Below, piece by piece: positions 6,299 through 6,383 of a stretch of 6,383 nucleotides of DNA. This stretch comes from Nitrospirota bacterium (GTDB lineage Bacteria > Nitrospirota > Thermodesulfovibrionia > UBA6902), in contig WFVK01000230.1 of the NCBI GenBank assembly GCA_015491705.1, forward strand, positions 1-6,383, given 5' to 3'. The notes under the pieces were generated by a model. The model saw only the letters and a list, made by a program, of their open reading frames with translations, made no database searches and had not been told where the DNA came from. A program made the position numbers and the translations under genes. The stretch's first letter is position 1. Every line of letters begins with the position of its first letter.

Positions 6299-6383
6299 AT
6301 GATCGAGTATAACGAGATTGACAACAGGATGCTGCTTAAGCTGGTCTACTACGGCCCTGCCCTTTCCGGCAAGACCACCAACC
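6299..6383 (+). CDS. MglA-type small GTPase, 5' part only
   Basis: Only the first 28 codons are inside the window. They give a short polar N-terminus and then LKLVYYGPALSGKTTN, which contains the P-loop GPALSGKT (residues 19-26, GxxxxGKT). The YYGP and GKTTN context is characteristic of bacterial Ras-like GTPases of the MglA family. In myxobacteria, MglA sets cell polarity and controls motility; roles elsewhere vary. An in-frame TGA at 6293-6295 excludes an upstream start, and AGGGG (6288-6292) lies 6 bases before the ATG. It follows the HD-GYP gene by 45 bases on the same strand with no terminator, so it is probably in the same operon. Switch regions and any extra domains lie beyond the edge. 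Confidence 0.8.
   Translation, partial: MIEYNEIDNRMLLKLVYYGPALSGKTTN

Noticed and set aside
1..6383. tRNA, rRNA, CRISPR array or phage attachment site
   Set aside because: No cloverleaf, no regularly spaced repeats and no integrase or tRNA-end duplication were seen anywhere in the window.

Overview
The window looks like a piece of an environmental Gram-negative bacterial chromosome, probably Nitrospirota or Desulfobacterota. That guess rests on roughly 50% GC, heavy use of AGG/AGA arginine codons, and dense multi-domain two-component genes of the kind common in those groups. It is an inference from style, not a marker-based assignment. All convincing genes lie on the + strand.

Layout. Positions 1-484 are a decayed, non-coding-looking junction. 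It holds an unidentified ORF tail, then the truncated 5' end of an insertion-sequence transposase whose ribosome-binding site sits inside an inverted repeat, then a plausible sigma70-type promoter and a GC-rich leader with a short direct repeat. Positions 485-991 encode a stand-alone NYN (LabA/DUF88-like) putative RNase. Positions 992-1400 are a 409-base intergenic region with several small inverted repeats, an unexplained Shine-Dalgarno and no recognisable RNA family.

Positions 1401-6253 are a tightly packed signalling operon. It encodes a soluble hybrid-sensor histidine kinase (coiled coil, PAS, eight-cysteine module, HisKA/HATPase), a receiver-PAS protein with no output domain, a receiver-HD-GYP protein, and a second receiver-HD-GYP protein with a divergent GYP loop and an extra C-terminal domain. 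Junctions are a 2-base gap, an 8-base overlap and a 4-base GTGA overlap, so co-transcription and translational coupling are very likely. After 45 bases, the first 28 codons of an MglA-type small GTPase run off the right edge.

Working model (inference). The kinase senses an intracellular cue through its PAS and/or cysteine module and phosphorylates up to three receivers. Two of these would control c-di-GMP hydrolysis and one would act as a phosphate sink or PAS-mediated adaptor. The GTPase suggests the output is tied to cell polarity, motility or surface behaviour. Every component family is known. The unusual parts are the one-kinase/three-receiver composition, the cysteine module inside the kinase, the output-less receiver-PAS protein, and the link to a polarity-type GTPase.
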